22,527 nt of DNA, from the NCBI GenBank assembly GCA_036676195.1, contig JAKFDK010000113.1:1-22527 (forward strand), read 5' to 3'. The notes under the pieces are model-generated. The model was not told the DNA's origin. It ran no database searches and saw nothing but the letters and a program-made list of their open reading frames with translations. This DNA is from JAKFDK01 sp036676195 (GTDB lineage: Bacteria; Bacillota; Sulfobacillia; Symbiobacteriales; ZC4RG38). Below are positions 1 to 7,896 of this stretch, piece by piece (the stretch's first letter is position 1; every line of letters starts with the position of its first letter). The position numbers were made by a program, and so were the translations under genes.

Positions 1-512
1 AGGGCGGACTCCTCCACCCCCAGGCTGTGGGTCATGAGCAGACGGGCATCAGCCGGGATCCGGTCCCCTGCCTCCAGCAACAGCACATCGCCGGGCACCA
101 GTTCGGCGGCGGGTACCGCTTCCACCCGCCCTTCCCGCCGGACCCGGGCCAGTGGTGTAGCCAATTGCTTGAGTGCCGCCAGGGACTTTTCCGCCCGATA
201 CTCCTGAATAAAGCCCAACACGGCGTTCAGGACGACGATCGCCACAATGGTGATGGCGTCAGCCCGCTCCCCCAGTACATAGGAGATCGCCGTGGCGCCC
301 AGTAACACCAACACCATGAAATCCTGAAACTGCGCCAGCAATAAGACCCACCAGGGCACCGGCGGTCGCTCCCGCAACTGATTCGGCCCCACCTGCTCCA
401 ATCGCCGTCCGGTCTCGGCTCCGGTCAGGCCCCGGTCCGGATCGGTGCCAAGGGTAGCCACTGCCTGTGCCCCTGTCCATTCATGCCACACTGGTTCGGC
501 GCGCTCCGCCAA
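1..512 (-). CDS. P-type cation-transporting ATPase (P2A, calcium-pump-like), N-terminal part; runs off the window
   Basis: About 170 N-terminal residues of a membrane ATPase that pumps cations (Ca2+ or Mn2+ in the closest families) across the cytoplasmic membrane. Read from 512 downward it shows the N-terminal cation-ATPase domain (EWTGAQAVATLGTDPDRGLT, then GPNQL), two membrane segments (WWVLLLAQFQDFMVLVLL and ADAITIVAIVVLNAVLGFIQ) and the start of the actuator domain with the diagnostic PGDVLLLEAGDRIPADARL. The TGES, DKTGT and later transport motifs lie outside the window, so the ion cannot be assigned. The start is taken as TTG at 512: an in-frame stop lies just upstream, and an AGAGGTGA ribosome binding site sits 6 bases before the TTG. 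The gene lies 90 bases downstream of pepF, beyond its terminator. Confidence 0.85.
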   Translation of the reverse strand, partial: MAERAEPVWHEWTGAQAVATLGTDPDRGLTGAETGRRLEQVGPNQLRERPPVPWWVLLLAQFQDFMVLVLLGATAISYVLGERADAITIVAIVVLNAVLGFIQEYRAEKSLAALKQLATPLARVRREGRVEAVPAAELVPGDVLLLEAGDRIPADARLLMTHSLGVEESA

Positions 513-561
513 GGCTGCTCACCTCTCCCACACCGATACGCCGCCTGCCGTACAAATAGAC

Positions 562-588
562 GACCCGCCGGACGTGCTCCGGCGGGTC
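562..588 (-). terminator. hairpin terminator after pepF
   Basis: A perfect 11-bp stem (562-572 pairs with 578-588) closes a 5-base loop. Read on the minus strand it is followed by a modest T-rich run (GTCTATTTGT). It begins 14 bases beyond the pepF stop codon and separates pepF from the ATPase gene. Confidence 0.7.
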
Positions 589-602
589 TGGTGCTTGGTC
601 GG

Positions 603-2408
603 CTAACCGTTGTTCCCGGCCAGGGCCTCCATTTGGTCCAGCAGGCGGCCAAACTGATCCAGGGCTTGCTGGACCGGTTCCGGCGCAGCCATATCTACCC
701 CGGCGCCCCGCAGCAGGTTGATGGAGTAATCGGAGCCACCAGCCTTGAGGAAGCCCAGATAACGGTCCACCGCCGGCTGGCCCTCCTGCAGGATCTGCTG
801 GGACAGGGCCGTTGCGGCGGACAGACCGGTGGCGTACTGGTACACGTAAAAAGCCCGGTAGAAGTGGGGAATCCGCATCCACTCCAACTCGATGTCCCGG
901 TCCACCGCCACATCGGGACCGTGGTATTTGACATTGAGGTCGTAATACACCTGGCAGAGGTTCTCGGCTGTAAGGGGTTCACCCTTCTCAACCTTTTCAT
1001 GCACCAGCAGTTCGTACTCGGCAAACATGGTCTGCCGGTACAGGGTCGTCCGGAACGCCTCCAGGTCGTGGTTGATCAGATACATCTGCAGCCTCTTGTC
1101 CGTGGTTTGCTGCAGCAGGTGGTGGGTCAGCAAGGCCTCGTTCAGGGTTGAGGCGACCTCAGCCACGAACAGGGTGTAGTAACCATAAACGTGGGGCTGA
1201 TGCCGCCGGGTGTAGTGGGAATGAAGGGAATGGCCCAGTTCATGAGCCAGGGTGAACACACTGTTCAGGTTGTTGTCGTAGTTCATCAAAACGAAGGGCG
1301 GGGTGGCATACGAGCCGCCGCTGTATGCGCCGGAGGTCTTCCCCTCGTTTTCATAGACATCGATCCAGCGGCTCTCAAAAACCATCTGCACCGCCTGCTG
1401 GTACTCGGCGCCCAACGGAGCCAGGGCCGCGGTCACAAGCTCCCGAGCCTCCGGGTACTCGATCCGCCGGCTAACCTCCTGGACCAGCGGGGTGTAGAGA
1501 TCATACATGTGCAACTCTTCCAGGCCGAGCAGGCGCTTGCGCAGGCCCATGTAACGGTGCAGCAGGGGCAGGTTCCGGTTTACCGTAGTCAACAGGTTAT
1601 GGTAAACCGAGACCGGAATATTGCTGCCACTGAGGGCACCGGCCAGGGCCGACTCGTAACGGCGGGCCCGGGCGAAGAACACGTCTTTCTTGATACTCGC
1701 TGAATGGGTGGCGGCCACAGTATGCAAATACTTGCGGTAGGTGCCGTACAGAGCCATGAAGGCATCCTGGCGCACCCGGCGGTCGGCACTCTCCATGAAT
1801 TGAATGTACCGGCCCTTGGTCAGTTCCACCTCGTTCCCCTGCTCATCTTTGATGGCGGGAAACTTAATGTCGGCGTTGTTGAGCATGCTAAAGATCTGGT
1901 CCGGTCCACGGGCAATCTCGCCCACCTGGGCCAGTAACTGCTCCACCTCAGCGGACCGGACATTGCCCCGCTGCCGCAGGAGGTCGTCCAAGTAATGGGC
2001 GTACAGGGCCAGCCCTGGTTCTTCAGCCTGAAACCGCTCCAGGGTACCTTCGGGCAGGGCGAGGATCTCCGGCTCGATAAAGGCCTGAGCACCCTGGGCC
2101 CGGGTAGCCAGGGTCATGGCCCGGTCGTTCAGTGCCTGATAAAAGCTGTTGGTATTGTCCTCGTCCTGGCGCATGTGGGCATAGACCAGCAGCTTACCAA
2201 AGATCAGGCTGCCTTTTTCCCGTAGTTGCAAACAACCCAGCAACTGCGCCGCCGATTGGCCCAGGGTGCCCTGGTACGCCTCTAATTTGGGCATCAGGGA
2301 TTCGGCCAGGGCGAAATCCTGTTCCCACTCCGCCTGGGTGGGGTAAATCGCTTCCAGGTCCCAGGTAAACTCCTTTGGCAACTCCTGCCGCTTGGGCAGC
2401 CGCTTCAT
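603..2408 (-). CDS. pepF: oligoendopeptidase F (M3 family zinc metallopeptidase)
   Basis: A 601-residue cytosolic zinc endopeptidase that cuts short peptides, normally in peptide recycling. The length fits PepF (about 600). The N-terminal part (MKRLPKRQELPKEFTWDLEA) matches the family opening 'R.E...W.LE.ly'. The zinc site HELGH is at residues 389-393, and the family's third ligand, a Glu about 25 residues later, is available in FVAEVASTLNEALL. The C-terminal segment (YATGLSAATALSQQIL, then YLGFLKAGGSDYSINLLRGAGVD) is typical of PepF. The ATG at 2408 has a GAGGGGG ribosome binding site and no better alternative. The gene is monocistronic: hairpins lie at both ends (562-588 downstream, 2510-2541 upstream). 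Confidence 0.95.
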   Translation of the reverse strand: MKRLPKRQELPKEFTWDLEAIYPTQAEWEQDFALAESLMPKLEAYQGTLGQSAAQLLGCLQLREKGSLIFGKLLVYAHMRQDEDNTNSFYQALNDRAMTLATRAQGAQAFIEPEILALPEGTLERFQAEEPGLALYAHYLDDLLRQRGNVRSAEVEQLLAQVGEIARGPDQIFSMLNNADIKFPAIKDEQGNEVELTKGRYIQFMESADRRVRQDAFMALYGTYRKYLHTVAATHSASIKKDVFFARARRYESALAGALSGSNIPVSVYHNLLTTVNRNLPLLHRYMGLRKRLLGLEELHMYDLYTPLVQEVSRRIEYPEARELVTAALAPLGAEYQQAVQMVFESRWIDVYENEGKTSGAYSGGSYATPPFVLMNYDNNLNSVFTLAHELGHSLHSHYTRRHQPHVYGYYTLFVAEVASTLNEALLTHHLLQQTTDKRLQMYLINHDLEAFRTTLYRQTMFAEYELLVHEKVEKGEPLTAENLCQVYYDLNVKYHGPDVAVDRDIELEWMRIPHFYRAFYVYQYATGLSAATALSQQILQEGQPAVDRYLGFLKAGGSDYSINLLRGAGVDMAAPEPVQQALDQFGRLLDQMEALAGNNG

Positions 2409-2509
2409 GTGAACGCCCCCTCAACTCCCGGTCGCGCCGGGCCCAATCACCATGGTTCTACCATATCACACCCGCAGAGCCTTTACTCACCGTTTCCCCA
2501 TCAATCAAA

Positions 2510-2541
2510 CAAAAACCCCGGCTATCTGGCCAGGGTTTTTG
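2510..2541 (-). terminator. intrinsic terminator after the lipoprotein gene
   Basis: An inverted repeat (2510-2522 with 2529-2541, one C-A mismatch, 6-base loop) ends on the minus strand in TTTTTG followed by T-rich sequence. It lies just after the lipoprotein stop codon at 2550. The A-run on its other side makes it potentially bidirectional, though pepF is not convergent here. The remaining bases up to the pepF start (2409-2509) hold the pepF ribosome binding site; I see no convincing promoter there. Confidence 0.85.
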
Positions 2542-2549
2542 TCTGCTAT

Positions 2550-3329
2550 TTACTCCCGCTCCGCATCCCACCAGCGGCGGGTAGCCCGAACGGCAATGGG
2601 TCCCCCGATCAATAGCACGCCCAGCAGGCCGGCGAACGCCATGGGCAGGGGACGGTAGACACGAGTCTCGGCCACCAGATCAGCCTGCCGCTTGATTTTG
2701 CCGGCCGACCTGGCCCACTGCACCGTGTTCCCCTGAGCCGCATCCATGTTATGGCTGGTAATGCGGCTGGGCAGGGTCACCTGCTGGGACCAGCGCACCT
2801 GCCCGGCCAGAAACGTGGTCCACTCCTCTTCGGTTACCCCCTCCGGAGCCGGTAACTCGCTGGCCAGGGCCTGAGGATCGAACACCAGGGACTGCTTGAA
2901 AATCATCTTCCTGAACAGCGGGTGCTCAATAACCTCAATACTGCCGCCAGTCTCCTGGTTAAACTCAGCCACACTGGAATACTCCCGGGTCATCGTGATG
3001 ACCATCTGATTGCCTTCATCCCGGGCCTCCAACTGCCATCCTTGCCGGGCAGCGAGACGAATATTGTCCAATTGCTCGCGCCAGTAAGCTGCGAACTGGT
3101 CAGTGGCCGTAAACCGGCGTGTTTCGGCAATCGAACCTTCCCCGACCACCACCACGGCCCGCTCCAGGTTAAACGTGCCGATCCGTACGGAAGTGCCATC
3201 CCGAAGCAGTACACCGGCGCCCGGCTCCGGTGCCGCCGGCGCCGGAAAACCGGAATCAGCCGGACCTGAGGAGCAGCCGGTCAGCCAGAGCACCGAGGAC
3301 AGGAGCAGGAGCAGGGTATAGCGCCGCAT
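2550..3329 (-). CDS. membrane-anchored lipoprotein, possibly LppM/DUF3153-like
   Basis: A 259-residue secreted lipoprotein. The signal peptide MRRYTLLLLLSSVLWLTGCS carries a lipobox LTGC, so Cys19 should be lipidated and the protein tethered outside the membrane. A linker (SSGPADSGFPAPAAPEPG) is followed by an alpha/beta body. Near the C-terminus a second membrane segment (MAFAGLLGVLLIGGPIAV) is followed by a basic/acidic tail (RATRRWWDAERE), so both ends would be membrane-attached with the body outside. The frame is open further upstream to 3419, but the ATG at 3329 has a GGAGGGA site 5 bases ahead and gives a proper signal peptide. The architecture (lipobox, globular body, C-terminal helix) recalls LppM/DUF3153 proteins. 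That family call is a guess from layout and the 'reYSSvaEFN' stretch; function unknown. Confidence 0.8.
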   Translation of the reverse strand: MRRYTLLLLLSSVLWLTGCSSGPADSGFPAPAAPEPGAGVLLRDGTSVRIGTFNLERAVVVVGEGSIAETRRFTATDQFAAYWREQLDNIRLAARQGWQLEARDEGNQMVITMTREYSSVAEFNQETGGSIEVIEHPLFRKMIFKQSLVFDPQALASELPAPEGVTEEEWTTFLAGQVRWSQQVTLPSRITSHNMDAAQGNTVQWARSAGKIKRQADLVAETRVYRPLPMAFAGLLGVLLIGGPIAVRATRRWWDAERE

Positions 3330-3645
3330 AGGCGTCCCTCCATCGGCGGATACACGGCCTGCAGTCATTCCGACCAGGCGTCTGCGCCCCAAGCTTGATG
3401 CGTGTACTAATAGTTTCACACCAAACCGCTAACCTTTTAAGGGCGCTTCCGTAACAATTGCATCACGATTCCGTTACCGACCTGTATCACCGAACGCAAC
3501 GCAACCGTGGTCGGAACTGGACCACCGCCGCTGGCCGCGGGAGGCCTGCGCCGTTATGTGCTACGCCTGATTACGCAGCTAAGCTGACCTGTCCAGCTGC
3601 CCCGCGACCGGCCCGCCGCGGAGCAGCTTCCGCGCCTGGCCGGAC
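3330..3645. other. 316-base intergenic region, no gene seen
   Basis: The stretch lies between the carbonic anhydrase stop codon and the lipoprotein start, both on the minus strand. It holds the lipoprotein ribosome binding site (about 3335-3341), an AT-richer patch around 3400-3460 where the lipoprotein promoter should lie, and the hairpin at 3608-3643. I could not pick a -35/-10 pair with acceptable spacing. Short open frames here have no ribosome binding site or recognisable product. Confidence 0.5.
3608..3643 (-). terminator. nested hairpin directly after the carbonic anhydrase gene
   Basis: Two nested stems share one axis. The outer stem CCGGCC/GGCCGG is at 3608-3613 and 3638-3643; the inner stem CGCGGA/TCCGCG has a 6-base loop. 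It begins 2 bases after the stop codon. No U-tract follows on the minus strand, so it may act as a 3' stabiliser or a Rho-assisted end rather than a classic terminator. Confidence 0.4.
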
Positions 3646-4197
3646 TCAGACGCCGCCGGTGTAACCGTTGACCACCAATTCCAACTGCCCGCCGTGCGGG
3701 TCGAACATCAGCCCGTGCACCGGCACATCGGCCGGAATCAGCGGGCTCTGCCGAATTTCTGCGCATACCCGCCGCACGTTGCCAATGGGGTCATGGAAGG
3801 CACCCAGCCAGTCCCGCAAGCTGGGCTGGAGGGCGTCTACCGCTGCCCTGGGCACGCCCCGGTCCAGCATCCGACGTTCCAGGTCGTCATCGTCAATTTG
3901 TGACATGCCACAATCCCGGTGACCAACCACGAAGATTTCCTCGCAGCCCAACGCATAAATGGCCACTACCAGGCTGCGCATCACACCACCGGCCGGATCA
4001 ATGAGGGTGTTTCCGGCGTTCTTGATCACCTTGGCGTCCCCGCGCCCGAGCCCCAGCGCCGGTTCCAGAAACTCGACCAGCCGCGTGTCCATGCAGGTGA
4101 ACAGGGCTACCTTCTTGGCCGGTAATTTGGTGATCGGGCGCTTCCGTTCCTCCACAAAGCGGGCATTATGGGCCAGAATATCCTCTAACAGCGCCAC
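3646..4197 (-). CDS. beta-class carbonic anhydrase
   Basis: A 183-residue cytosolic zinc enzyme that interconverts CO2 and bicarbonate. The zinc and active-site residues of the beta class are present: CMDTRL (Cys35, Asp37, Arg39 from the chosen start) and GHRDCGM (His93, Cys96). The opening ALLEDILAHNARFVEE is the usual N-terminus of the short YtiB-like branch. The frame stays open up to 4251, but GTG at 4197 has GGAGGTG 5 bases ahead and starts exactly at the family N-terminus, so it is preferred. It sits 105 bases downstream of the C25-peptidase stop, beyond a strong hairpin, and may therefore have its own promoter. Confidence 0.9.
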   Translation of the reverse strand: MALLEDILAHNARFVEERKRPITKLPAKKVALFTCMDTRLVEFLEPALGLGRGDAKVIKNAGNTLIDPAGGVMRSLVVAIYALGCEEIFVVGHRDCGMSQIDDDDLERRMLDRGVPRAAVDALQPSLRDWLGAFHDPIGNVRRVCAEIRQSPLIPADVPVHGLMFDPHGGQLELVVNGYTGGV

Positions 4198-4242
4198 ACT
4201 GTCACCTCCGAATTTACTACGCCCCACATAGATACCAGGGGC

Positions 4243-4280
4243 CGGCAGCACCCGGTTGTTTGACCGACCGGGTGCTGCCG
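4243..4280 (-). terminator. hairpin terminator after the C25-like peptidase gene
   Basis: A perfect 14-bp stem (4243-4256 with 4267-4280) encloses a 10-base loop, 22 bases beyond the peptidase stop codon. There is no clear U-tract on the minus side, but the stem is strong and well placed between the peptidase and carbonic anhydrase genes. Confidence 0.6.
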
Positions 4281-4302
4281 ACTCTCCACCACTGAGTTGC
4301 CG

Positions 4303-7300
4303 CTAACCCTCCGGGTCTGGCTCCAGAACCAGTTCTTTCAGCATTTGTTCGCCGGGTGACAGGCGATAACCCTGGCCGTTGTTGTCATCCCGGAGCTTTT
4401 TGAAGCCTTCGGTGTGCACCACCAGGGCCCACGGCTGGTTCGTGGGCACCAGTGCATGGAAGGTGCCGTCCCGGCGGACCAGACCGCTGCTCAGCGCCTT
4501 GTGCTCCTTGCCCTTGAGCGGCACCACCCGTACCCGGGCTACCTTCGGCCGATAATCGCCCCCGAATCTGACGCGGCCGCGCAGTTCCGCTGCGGGCGCC
4601 AGCCCCAGCACCACCGCCGAAGGGTACCCGGCATATACGGTTACCGTCCGGGTATCGGCGAAAAAATGGTACTCACCGCTGGTCTGAGCCGCCACCACAT
4701 ACTCCCCGAAGGGTAATTCCTGCTTAAAGCGACCGTTATGGTCGGCCACCAACTGCAGGACATAGCCGGTCTTGAAGGGGCCGTGTTTGCCGCCTTCACC
4801 GCCGGTCCACACCCGCACCAGCGCCTTTTCCAGCGGACGCCCGGTCAGGGCGTCCATGACCGTTCCCACCAGGGTGCCGGTCTTTGGGGGGGCCAGCCGC
4901 ACAAATAGCGGCCCGTCGCCGGCCTCCAGTCCGGTGAAGGTCCAGGGCTGGTAGCTCGCCGGTGCCTGGTAGCACTGATCGTAGGCCGGGAACGGACGGC
5001 CCACCTTTACGCACAGGTCCCCGCCGGCAGGCAGCCAGGCCTGAAAGCGTCCGTCGGCCCAGGCCATCACCTGGCTCAGGGGGCGAAGGCGCGGTTCATC
5101 GCCAGGTTTGGCATCGGCGTCGGGGGGTAAGGGCCGGCCGAAGGTCAGGAAGATCCCTTCGGGCAACTTTCCTGGTCCGGGCAATTCCAGGCGGCCCTCG
5201 ACCCGGACGGCATCCGTCAGGCCGACCTTGAAGGTCGCCCGCCGGACCCGCCACGACCGGCGGGCGGGCTCGTCCACCATCAGGGTGGGCAGCAGCCAGT
5301 GCGCCCGCTGCGTGCCCCCGACCATTTCTTCCAGGGCAAACGCCCAACCACGGGTATAGTCATACTTGAGCATGGGCTGCTCACCGCTGAAGTGCTGGCG
5401 GAAGGCAGTCAGCGCCTTGACCGGGTCGGCCGGTCCTGGCTGCCCGTGGCCGCAGAGCAGGCATTCGGCATCGGTCAGTTCGGCATCAGTCAGCAGGATC
5501 TGTTCCGGCACCTTGCCCGGCGGCAGATCGACCCACAGGTGCAGGTGTCCGCCGGCAATCCCCTTCACAGAGACGTCTTCGGCATCGGGTGCCACCGGGT
5601 AGCACTCGCCGTAGTTCACCACGTTACCGGCCACCGGCAACCACAGGTCAAACTGGGTCGCCCGGTGGTATTCCTTGCTCCACGGATCCGTGTCAATAGG
5701 CACGGTCTCCCGGCGCCAGGCCGCATCAGGAAGGACCGCCTGCACCGTCAGTGCTTCTGCGCCCTCGGCGACGACAGTTGGCACCAGGCTGCGGCCCGCC
5801 GCCCCCCGGCAGGGAGCGAAGGCCGGATCGCCCAGCAAGAGTTGCTGGCCGACGGTTTCAGCCAGGTTCGGGCGCGCCCGGCGGAACTCCGCCGGGTCCT
5901 GCTGGCTGATGATCTGGCCCAGCAGCAGGGCATAGTTGCGGGCCGCCCGCAGGCTGTTGCCCAGGGTCTCACCCTCCAGCACGAGCTTCTGAAGGAACAC
6001 CGTATACATGGGTGTGTTCAACAGCACATCCTCGGAGGTCAGCCCGCCGACGAAGGCCAGGGCTCCCTTTTCGATCAGGGCCGGTCCAATGACTTCCTCC
6101 GGGGGAACCGACTCCGGCTGGTAGTTCAGGCCACCGTCCTCGCTAACCAGAAACGGCTTGGGCCAGACGGTGGAGCAGGCGCAGGCGTAGGCCACCAGGG
6201 GTGGCAGGTCCGGCAACAGCTCAGCGGTCAAGGGACGCCCATGGGTCGACAGCCCCAGCGGGTAACCGTGCCCCCCGTAGAAGAAAAGACCGGTGCGGGC
6301 CAGTTCCGGCGCAATCTGCGTCGGGGTGCAGTCCAGGCCGTACAGTTCGGTAACCTGGAAGCCACCGTCGGTCAACACTGGGGTGACCTGAGTCTTGCCT
6401 ACGGCCTCATCGATGGCAAAGGTCACTCCAGTATGCACATGCGGGCGAGCCGCCACCAGCGCCCGGTGCTTCCACTCCCCCTGCAGGCTCTCGTAGTGTT
6501 TGGTGGAAAGGATCTGCAGGGCGGCGCGGCCGGTCTGCCGGGCAAAAATCCGGCCTTCGGCACAATCCATGAACCCGTCGCCGTTCAGGCGCAGGTGGAT
6601 ATCGCGGGTGTATTCCTCCGGGGTGCTTCTGAACTCCACCTGTGGCTCAAACACAAAGGGGACTGCCCCGGGACTGGCCAGCACCGCCATGTAGCGGGGG
6701 GTCAGTTCCACATCCCGTACCTTCAGATTCACGATGGCCTCGATCTGGCGTGCGTCAGGCCGGGGGGTACGGGCATCGATGACCAGCGCCGACCGGTAAG
6801 AGGCAATCGCCGGGGCCAGCAGACTGAGGGACGGCGTCCAGTAACCGGCCAGCCCCTCTTCGTGGTACTGGGGCGGCGTCAGGTCAGCGGAATTGACCAC
6901 CACCAGGTAGTCCACCGGTACTCCGCGCTGTTGCAGGTAGGTGGCCACGGCCCGGTCGCCGGCCAGATGGGTCCACTGGCGCCCCTGCAGGGTATCGGTC
7001 AGGTTGCCCGGGGCTTCGCCCACCACCAGAATATCCATCCTGGGCGGGCCGCCCAGAGCCATGCCAAGCGCTTCCTCCACCGGCCAGATCAGGTAACCCA
7101 GCCGGGCCGCCAGAGCTGCCGCTTTGATGGCCCACGAAGGAGAGTGGGCGGGAAACAGCACCGCACCCGCCGCCTGCGGCAAATGGTCTTCCACCAGGTA
7201 GGCCAGCACCTGGTTCAGGCTCACCGGCAAGTTCTGCACCCTGGGACCATAACCCCTGGGCAGAGCACCCTCGGGCAGGTCACCCATGGCCAGCACTTCC

Positions 7301-7458
7301 GCCGGGGTAAAACGGGCCACCGCCTGGTGAATCAGGCCGGCATCCCCGCTCAGGTCCGCCAGCATGGCGTCGGCGCCTTCTGAGGCGTATGCTGCCGCCG
7401 CCAGCAAGAGCGTGGACAAATAGCCGTGGGTATAATCCAGTACGAACAGCCGCTGCAA
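4303..7458 (-). CDS. gingipain-like (C25 family) cysteine peptidase with C-terminal beta-sandwich repeats, no export signal
   Basis: A 1051-residue protein. Residues 1 to about 150 form an alpha/beta region with no signal peptide (MQRLFVLDYTHGYLSTLLLA). Residues of about 150-560 resemble the C25/caspase-like fold: a hydrophobic strand ending in FFYGGHG gives His397, and the next strand ending in YACACST gives Cys426/Cys428. That is about 30 residues later, as in gingipains (His, then Cys 33 residues on). After this come LGDPAF, typical of the end of C25 catalytic domains, then beta-rich segments. Two carboxypeptidase-regulatory-like repeats follow: TGTLVGTVMDALTGRPLEKA with NGRFKQELPFGEY, and ELRGRVRFGGDY with RRDGTFHALVP. 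The start is TTG at 7458 behind GGGAAGGTG. Most C25 enzymes are secreted; this one looks cytosolic. Substrate unknown. It lies downstream of yfkAB and an unknown gene and could be read with them, although the hairpin at 7508-7533 intervenes. Confidence 0.75.
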   Translation of the reverse strand: MQRLFVLDYTHGYLSTLLLAAAAYASEGADAMLADLSGDAGLIHQAVARFTPAEVLAMGDLPEGALPRGYGPRVQNLPVSLNQVLAYLVEDHLPQAAGAVLFPAHSPSWAIKAAALAARLGYLIWPVEEALGMALGGPPRMDILVVGEAPGNLTDTLQGRQWTHLAGDRAVATYLQQRGVPVDYLVVVNSADLTPPQYHEEGLAGYWTPSLSLLAPAIASYRSALVIDARTPRPDARQIEAIVNLKVRDVELTPRYMAVLASPGAVPFVFEPQVEFRSTPEEYTRDIHLRLNGDGFMDCAEGRIFARQTGRAALQILSTKHYESLQGEWKHRALVAARPHVHTGVTFAIDEAVGKTQVTPVLTDGGFQVTELYGLDCTPTQIAPELARTGLFFYGGHGYPLGLSTHGRPLTAELLPDLPPLVAYACACSTVWPKPFLVSEDGGLNYQPESVPPEEVIGPALIEKGALAFVGGLTSEDVLLNTPMYTVFLQKLVLEGETLGNSLRAARNYALLLGQIISQQDPAEFRRARPNLAETVGQQLLLGDPAFAPCRGAAGRSLVPTVVAEGAEALTVQAVLPDAAWRRETVPIDTDPWSKEYHRATQFDLWLPVAGNVVNYGECYPVAPDAEDVSVKGIAGGHLHLWVDLPPGKVPEQILLTDAELTDAECLLCGHGQPGPADPVKALTAFRQHFSGEQPMLKYDYTRGWAFALEEMVGGTQRAHWLLPTLMVDEPARRSWRVRRATFKVGLTDAVRVEGRLELPGPGKLPEGIFLTFGRPLPPDADAKPGDEPRLRPLSQVMAWADGRFQAWLPAGGDLCVKVGRPFPAYDQCYQAPASYQPWTFTGLEAGDGPLFVRLAPPKTGTLVGTVMDALTGRPLEKALVRVWTGGEGGKHGPFKTGYVLQLVADHNGRFKQELPFGEYVVAAQTSGEYHFFADTRTVTVYAGYPSAVVLGLAPAAELRGRVRFGGDYRPKVARVRVVPLKGKEHKALSSGLVRRDGTFHALVPTNQPWALVVHTEGFKKLRDDNNGQGYRLSPGEQMLKELVLEPDPEG

Positions 7459-7507
7459 AGTGAAACACCTTCCCGGTATCCGGATGGGTCCTGAAGGTTT
7501 CTGCAGT

Positions 7508-7533
7508 ACCGGGGCGCATTCCTGCGCCCCGGT
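7508..7533 (-). terminator. GC-rich hairpin between the small ORF and the peptidase gene
   Basis: A perfect 11-bp stem (7508-7518 with 7523-7533) has a 4-base loop. It lies 39 bases after the 68-residue frame and 50 bases before the peptidase start. No U-tract follows, so it could be a weak terminator, an attenuator that lowers peptidase expression, or a processing site. Confidence 0.45.
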
Positions 7534-7572
7534 TACAGTGGCAGTGGCGGCAGCCGCTCCCGGTTGTTCCCT

Positions 7573-7779
7573 TCAGCGACAGGTCAGCAGCCCGGCCAGA
7601 AAAGGCTGCAACTCATGAATTGCCTGCAGCACCTGCGTCTCGGCGGCAGCCATGCCCGGTCGGGCTGCCACCATACCGGTCCAAAAGGAACCGCTGGATT
7701 GATTGCGCCAGCCCGGGGTCAACAGCCACATCACGAGGGGATCCGCGTTTCCGGTCCACCAGTGCGGGTGGGGTTCCAC
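7573..7779 (-). CDS. small protein of unknown function (68 residues)
   Basis: The product begins MEPHPHWWTGNADPLVMWLL and ends in an amphipathic helix (AAETQVLQAIHELQPFLAGL) plus TCR. Four Trp residues in 68 is high. Support for coding: GTG at 7779 has GGGAGG 8 bases ahead, and about three-quarters of third codon positions are G or C by my hand count, as in the neighbours. A second minus-strand frame (7613-7891, GTG start 5 bases after the upstream gene's stop) overlaps it. That frame lacks a ribosome binding site but contains plausible protein sequence (DPGLAQSIQRFLLDRYGG), so a frameshift joining the two frames is possible. I do not recognise the product. Confidence 0.5.
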   Translation of the reverse strand: MEPHPHWWTGNADPLVMWLLTPGWRNQSSGSFWTGMVAARPGMAAAETQVLQAIHELQPFLAGLLTCR

Positions 7780-7896
7780 AAGTCACGCCTCCCGCTGGGG
7801 TTAATGTGCTGCCAGCATATTCCGCTGACAGATGCCCGGATACGTCGTGGCCACCGCTCGGCTCTGGCCCGTGGTTGTGACCCTGCGACACGCTGG

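Noticed and set aside
5299..7383. Long plus-strand open frame (694 codons) opposite the C25-like peptidase
   Set aside because: Antisense shadow in GC-rich DNA; the minus frame has recognisable domains and a ribosome binding site, and the plus product has no family features.
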